From an uncultured Halieaceae bacterium (GTDB lineage: Bacteria > Pseudomonadota > Gammaproteobacteria > Pseudomonadales > Halieaceae), in NCBI GenBank assembly GCA_938074135.1, contig CALJFL010000123.1, positions 1 to 18,672 on the forward strand: a stretch of DNA of 18,672 nt. The letters run 5' to 3'. Below the pieces are notes generated by a model that was not told the origin of the DNA, made no database searches, and was given only the letters and a program-made list of their open reading frames with translations. The position numbers were made by a program, and so were the translations under genes. The first letter of the stretch is position 1, and each line of letters begins with the position of its first letter. Of this stretch, positions 15,358-18,672 are shown in pieces.

Positions 15358-16431
15358 TTAGTGTTCGACACCGTGCTGAAACAGTGCCCAGTTCACATGT
15401 TCGACAACTAAATCCGAGGAAATGCCGCGGCGCGCTTGCAAAGCTGCGATAACCCGTTCTGAGCGCGGTGCGTTGCCCAGGGCAATGGCAAGGTTGCGCA
15501 GCCAGCGTTCGTGGCCGATGCGTCGTATTGCCGAACCCTCGGTGCGTGCCAGCCAGGTGTCTTCGTCCCACAGGAAAAGGTCAACCAGATCTGCATCGGC
15601 GAGCCCGTGGCGAGGGCTGAAGTCGGTCTCGGTGGTGTGCCGGGCAAACTTGTTCCATGGGCAGACCAGTTGGCAGTCATCGCAGCCAAATATCCTGTTG
15701 CCCATGAGCGGCCGCAGCTCCGGGTCGATACTGCCCTTGTGTTCAATGGTCAGGTAGGAAATGCAGCGCCGGGCATCCAGCTGAAAGGGTCCGGTAAAGG
15801 CCTGGGTGGGGCAGATGTCGAGACAGGCGGTGCAGCTGCCGCAGTGCTTGGAGGTCTGCGGTTCATCGGCTGGTAGTGGCAGATCGGTGTAGATTTCCCC
15901 CAGGAAGAACCAGGAACCGGCGTTTTCGTTGATCAGCATGGTGTTTTTGGCTATCCAGCCCATACCGGCGCGCTCGGCGATAGCCCGTTCGAGGACCGGT
16001 GCACTGTCGACAAAGGCCCGGTAGTTGCCACCGCCGGCCTCAGCTTCGATACGGCGGGCCAGGGTAGCCAGCCGTTTGCGGACAAGCTTGTGGTAATCGC
16101 GGCCCAGGGTATAACGGGATATATAGGCCTTGTCCGGCGATTCCAGTATCTGCATCGGCTTTGTATCGTCGGCCAGGTAATCCATGCGCAGGGACAGTAC
16201 GCGGCAGGTACCTGGAATCAGCTCGGCCGGTCGTGAGCGTTTGCTACCGTGGTTTGCCATGTAGTCCATGCTGCCGTGGTATCCCGCGTCCAGCCATTTC
16301 TGCAGGTAGTCTTCGTGTTCGCCAAGATCGATATCACTGATGCCCAGTTCCTGGAATCCCAGCTCCTTGGCCCAGCCGCGTATGCTCGCTGCAAGGTCCT
16401 GGGGCGGTGCGGTATTTGGTGGGCTGGTCAT
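15358..16431 (-). CDS. queG: Epoxyqueuosine reductase
   Basis: QueG uses a cobalamin cofactor and two 4Fe-4S clusters to reduce epoxyqueuosine to queuosine in tRNA, the last step of that pathway. The 357-residue form begins MTSPPNTAPPQDL and aligns closely with the E. coli N-terminus, so I prefer ATG 16431 over the upstream ATGs at 16473 and 16506. Visible marks are RYTLGRDYHKL (106-116), FVDSAPVLER (140-149, with the conserved Asp142), the first cluster HCGSCTACLDICP (Cys197, 200, 203, 207) and the second CDDCQLVCPWN (Cys250, 253, 257, with Cys223 as fourth ligand), then EGSAIRRIGH. It is slightly shorter at the C-terminus than the E. coli protein (379). It is divergent from nnr. Confidence 0.95.
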   Translation of the reverse strand: MTSPPNTAPPQDLAASIRGWAKELGFQELGISDIDLGEHEDYLQKWLDAGYHGSMDYMANHGSKRSRPAELIPGTCRVLSLRMDYLADDTKPMQILESPDKAYISRYTLGRDYHKLVRKRLATLARRIEAEAGGGNYRAFVDSAPVLERAIAERAGMGWIAKNTMLINENAGSWFFLGEIYTDLPLPADEPQTSKHCGSCTACLDICPTQAFTGPFQLDARRCISYLTIEHKGSIDPELRPLMGNRIFGCDDCQLVCPWNKFARHTTETDFSPRHGLADADLVDLFLWDEDTWLARTEGSAIRRIGHERWLRNLAIALGNAPRSERVIAALQARRGISSDLVVEHVNWALFQHGVEH

Positions 16432-16459
16432 CGGGCTGCGCGCGGCTCCGGGGAAAGCG

Positions 16460-16465
16460 TATAAT
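16460..16465 (+). promoter_or_regulatory. Possible -10 element for nnr operon
   Basis: A perfect TATAAT lies 48 bases upstream of the chosen nnr start, but no good -35 hexamer is found at the right distance. It would place transcription start near 16472, just before the 12-bp palindrome at 16480-16491. Confidence 0.3.
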
Positions 16466-16479
16466 TCTGGCATAGTTTG

Positions 16480-16491
16480 ACCGTCGACGGT
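16480..16491. promoter_or_regulatory. Perfect 12-bp palindrome between queG and nnr
   Basis: ACCGTCGACGGT is its own reverse complement. It lies between the divergent queG and nnr starts, just after the expected nnr transcription start, where a repressor operator could sit. No known regulator site is recognised, and chance cannot be excluded. Confidence 0.3.
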
Positions 16492-16512
16492 GTACAAGGA
16501 AGCCACATCACT

Positions 16513-18000
16513 ATGGATTATTCACCCATGGAGCCACTTTACAGCGCCGCCCAGACCCGCGCGCTGGATGCGGCCGCTATCGATACACATGGTATTCCCG
16601 GTATTACGCTGATGGCGCGCGCCGCCCAGGCCACCTTCGACTGCCTCATCACGGTGTGGCCCGAGCCGGATCACGTGCAGGTGCTGTGTGGCACGGGCAA
16701 TAACGGCGGCGACGGTTTTTTGCTGGCCGATATTGCCCACAAGCGCGGCATTGGCGTGACTGTCTGGCAGTTGGGCGATCCTGCCAAAGTCAGCGGTGAC
16801 GCGGCCTTGGCCCGGGAGCAGGCCCTGGCCAATGGGGTCGCTATAGAGGCTTACGAACCCGGCGCGCTGCTGCGCTACGGGATAGTGGTCGACGCGATGC
16901 TCGGCACCGGGCTTGGGGGTGATGTACGTGCGCCTTATAACGAGGCCATTGCAGAGGTAAACCACCTCGATATGCCGGTGTTGGCTGTCGATATACCCTC
17001 GGGGCTTTGTTCCGATACCGGTCGAGTGCTGGGTGATGCGGTGCGCGCCGACGTCACGGTGAGTTTTATCGGTTTGAAAAAGGGGCTGTATACCGCGGCC
17101 GGCCCTGATCATGCTGGCGAGATTGAGTTCTCCAGCCTCGGTGTACCCGCTGCAGTCTACGAGGCGGTGCCCCGGGAGGTTTGTCTGCTCGACCTGGCAA
17201 CGTTGTTGGAGCAGTTTCCGATCAGGCCGGCGCAATCGCACAAGGGGTCCTACGGCACGGTGTTGGTGGTTGGTGGTGACCATGGGATGGCGGGCGCGGC
17301 CTCGCTTGCCGGTGAGGCGGCCCTGCGCAGTGGTGCCGGCCTGGTTCGGGTGGCCACCCGTCCGGAGCATGTTGCGGCATTGGTTGCGCGTACCCCTGAA
17401 TTGATGGCCCGGGGCGTGTCCTCCGGCCTGGAGTTGATGCCTCTGGTCGATGCCGCCGATGTACTGGTGGTAGGTCCGGGGCTGGGACTGTCACCGTGGT
17501 CTGAGCAATTGCTGCAGGTGGCGGCCGAGAGCGGCAAACCCATGGTGCTCGACGCCGACGGCCTCAACCTGCTAGCGCAGGGCAGGGTGGTGGCACAGGC
17601 GGCGCGTGATAACTGGCTGTTGACCCCACACCCCGGGGAGGCGGCGAGGTTGCTGGCCAGCAATAATGCCGATGTGCAGGCCGACCGGTTTGCCGCCGCG
17701 GCGCTCCTCCAGCAGCGCTTTGGTGGTGTGGTGGTACTCAAGGGCAATGGCACGCTTGTTGCCGATGGCCACGTGCTAAAGCTGAGCGACTATGGCAATC
17801 CGGGTATGGCCAGTGGTGGCATGGGCGATGTGCTTAGCGGGGTGCTGGGCGGGTTGTTAGCGCAGGGTTTGAGCCTTGCCGATAGCGCGGCACTGGGCGT
17901 CTGTGTACACGGGGCCGCCGCCGATATTGCCGCCGAAGAGGGCCAGCGCGGTCTGGCGGCTTCCGATCTGATCGCCCCGCTGCGTTCTTTGCTGGGTTGA
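16513..18000 (+). CDS. nnr: Bifunctional NAD(P)H-hydrate repair enzyme (epimerase/dehydratase)
   Basis: Nnr repairs damaged nicotinamide cofactors: the N-terminal half interconverts R- and S-NAD(P)HX, and the C-terminal half dehydrates the S form using ADP. The 495-residue protein has the YjeF_N domain (about 1-215) with CGTGNNGGDGF (59-69) and DAMLGTGLGG. The ribokinase-like dehydratase domain follows (about 225-490) with HKGSYGTVLVVGGDHGM, VLDADGLNLLA, LTPHPGEAARLL and the ADP-binding GNPGMASGGMGDVLSG. Start ATG 16513 has AGGAAG about 10 bases upstream; an ATG at 16528 and a TTG at 16477 are less likely. It is followed by tsaE after 3 bases, in the familiar nnr-tsaE-amiB order. Confidence 0.95.
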   Translation: MDYSPMEPLYSAAQTRALDAAAIDTHGIPGITLMARAAQATFDCLITVWPEPDHVQVLCGTGNNGGDGFLLADIAHKRGIGVTVWQLGDPAKVSGDAALAREQALANGVAIEAYEPGALLRYGIVVDAMLGTGLGGDVRAPYNEAIAEVNHLDMPVLAVDIPSGLCSDTGRVLGDAVRADVTVSFIGLKKGLYTAAGPDHAGEIEFSSLGVPAAVYEAVPREVCLLDLATLLEQFPIRPAQSHKGSYGTVLVVGGDHGMAGAASLAGEAALRSGAGLVRVATRPEHVAALVARTPELMARGVSSGLELMPLVDAADVLVVGPGLGLSPWSEQLLQVAAESGKPMVLDADGLNLLAQGRVVAQAARDNWLLTPHPGEAARLLASNNADVQADRFAAAALLQQRFGGVVVLKGNGTLVADGHVLKLSDYGNPGMASGGMGDVLSGVLGGLLAQGLSLADSAALGVCVHGAAADIAAEEGQRGLAASDLIAPLRSLLG

Positions 18001-18003
18001 GCA

Positions 18004-18462
18004 ATGAAGGAAGTCCACCGCATCGCCGAAAACGAAGAGGCTATGGTCGCCCTGGGGTCTCTGCTGGCCAGCGCGTTATCCGGTGGCCTGGTAATCTACC
18101 TCCGCGGCGACCTGGGCATGGGTAAAACGACACTGTGCCGGGGAATTATTCAGTCTCTCGGCCACCAGGGTGCGGTGAAGAGTCCGACCTATACCCTGAT
18201 CGAGCCCTACCAGCTCCAAACGCTGTCGATTAACCATTTTGATCTCTATCGGCTGGCCGACCCGGAGGAACTCGAGTTCATGGGAATAAGAGACTATTTC
18301 GGTGCCGACAATGTCGCTCTGGTGGAGTGGCCGGAGCGCGGTAAAGGAATTTTGCCCCCTGCCGATTTAGTGATTACCATAGAGCGAGAGGGAGACGGCC
18401 GTAAGCTGGAGCTCAGCGCCGAGACGGCAGCGGGGACTGACGTGTTGGCCGCGCTGGCATAG
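18004..18462 (+). CDS. tsaE: tRNA t6A threonylcarbamoyl transfer ATPase TsaE
   Basis: TsaE is the ATPase partner of the TsaB-TsaD complex that makes N6-threonylcarbamoyladenosine at position 37 of ANN-decoding tRNAs. The 152-residue protein shows the P-loop GDLGMGKTT (35-43), the switch segment SPTYTLIEPY (60-69), NHFDLYRL (78-84, Asp80) and VEWPERG (107-113). The ATG lies 3 bases after the nnr stop without a strong ribosome-binding site, so translation is probably coupled to nnr. Length and motifs are normal for the family. Confidence 0.95.
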   Translation: MKEVHRIAENEEAMVALGSLLASALSGGLVIYLRGDLGMGKTTLCRGIIQSLGHQGAVKSPTYTLIEPYQLQTLSINHFDLYRLADPEELEFMGIRDYFGADNVALVEWPERGKGILPPADLVITIEREGDGRKLELSAETAAGTDVLAALA

Positions 18463-18523
18463 CCGGCCTGAAATCCCTGACCAACAATAATGGCGACGCT
18501 GCGCCATGCGGGGCAGGAGTGAC

Positions 18524-18672
18524 ATGAACAGGGTTTTCCGGATCTGTGTGATCCTGGTATGCGCGTTGGCACCTGCGGTGTGGGCGGCGGAAGTCCATGA
18601 TGTTCGCCTGTGGCGCGCCCCCGACCATACCCGTATCGTCTTCGACCTCACCAGCCCGGCCAGTCACAAGCT
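18524..18672 (+). CDS. amiB: N-acetylmuramoyl-L-alanine amidase with AMIN domain, 3'-truncated by window edge
   Basis: Only the first 49 codons are present. They encode a signal peptide (MNRVFRICVILVCALAPAVWAA, cleavage near Ala22) and the start of an AMIN domain (VHDVRLWRAPDHTRIVFDL), which in AmiB/AmiC-type amidases targets the enzyme to septal peptidoglycan. The catalytic amidase_3 domain would lie beyond the window. AGGAG sits 4 bases before the ATG. Position after nnr-tsaE is the usual place for amiB in gammaproteobacteria. A hairpin ATGGCG-N6-CGCCAT (18490-18507) lies just upstream of the ribosome-binding site. Confidence 0.87.
   Translation, partial: MNRVFRICVILVCALAPAVWAAEVHDVRLWRAPDHTRIVFDLTSPASHK

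Noticed and set aside
16522..17370. 282-codon open frame on the minus strand opposite nnr
   Set aside because: Antisense to conserved nnr motifs, with no recognisable domain; a shadow frame.
1..18672. CRISPR array, tRNA/rRNA gene, transposase or prophage
   Set aside because: I looked for regular spaced direct repeats, cloverleaf-type sequences and mobile-element proteins and saw none.

Overview
The window looks like ordinary chromosome from a marine-type gammaproteobacterium, perhaps Cellvibrionales (Halieaceae/OM60-like). That placement is inferred from protein resemblance and the gene set: psd, rsgA/orn, nnr-tsaE-amiB, a true RNase II, and a one-cysteine PAPS reductase. I cannot run a database search. 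Coding is dense, moderately GC-rich, and uneven in direction, with several divergent and convergent pairs. I see no rRNA, tRNA, CRISPR array, transposase or phage gene.

Layout. 1-860: the 3' part of a compact cysH, then a 43-codon membrane-protein gene on the minus strand with an FNR/Anr-like box upstream. 861-3738: a transglutaminase-like/TPR lipoprotein, a short-chain dehydrogenase and a secreted SYLF-domain protein, all on the plus strand. 3804-5661: asnS and an unrecognised 104-codon ORF. 5655-7676: rnb (RNase II, minus). 7677-8103: a 427-base divergent leader region. 8104-9543: a PIN-PhoH ATPase. 9576-10676: an outer-membrane-type protein of unknown function (minus), head-to-head with psd. 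11573-11874: a 302-base gap between the convergent genes psd and rsgA, dominated by a 194-bp imperfect inverted repeat. 11875-13518: rsgA and orn, divergent. 13657-15312: a membrane FHA protein and a tail-anchored PP2C phosphatase, convergent. 15358-18672: queG (minus), divergent from nnr-tsaE-amiB, where amiB is cut by the window end.

Working together. Several genes serve RNA metabolism and translation: asnS, RNase II, oligoribonuclease (which finishes RNase products), RsgA (30S maturation), QueG (queuosine in tRNA), TsaE (t6A in tRNA) and perhaps PIN-PhoH. Others concern the envelope: psd, amiB, the barrel protein, the lipoprotein and the SYLF protein. The FHA/PP2C pair suggests Ser/Thr-phosphorylation signalling at the inner membrane, but no kinase is in the window.

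The parts least explained by known genes are the 194-bp inverted repeat, the FHA/PP2C pair with candidate Thr-Thr docking motifs, the small membrane protein with its possible oxygen-responsive box, and the unknown barrel protein.
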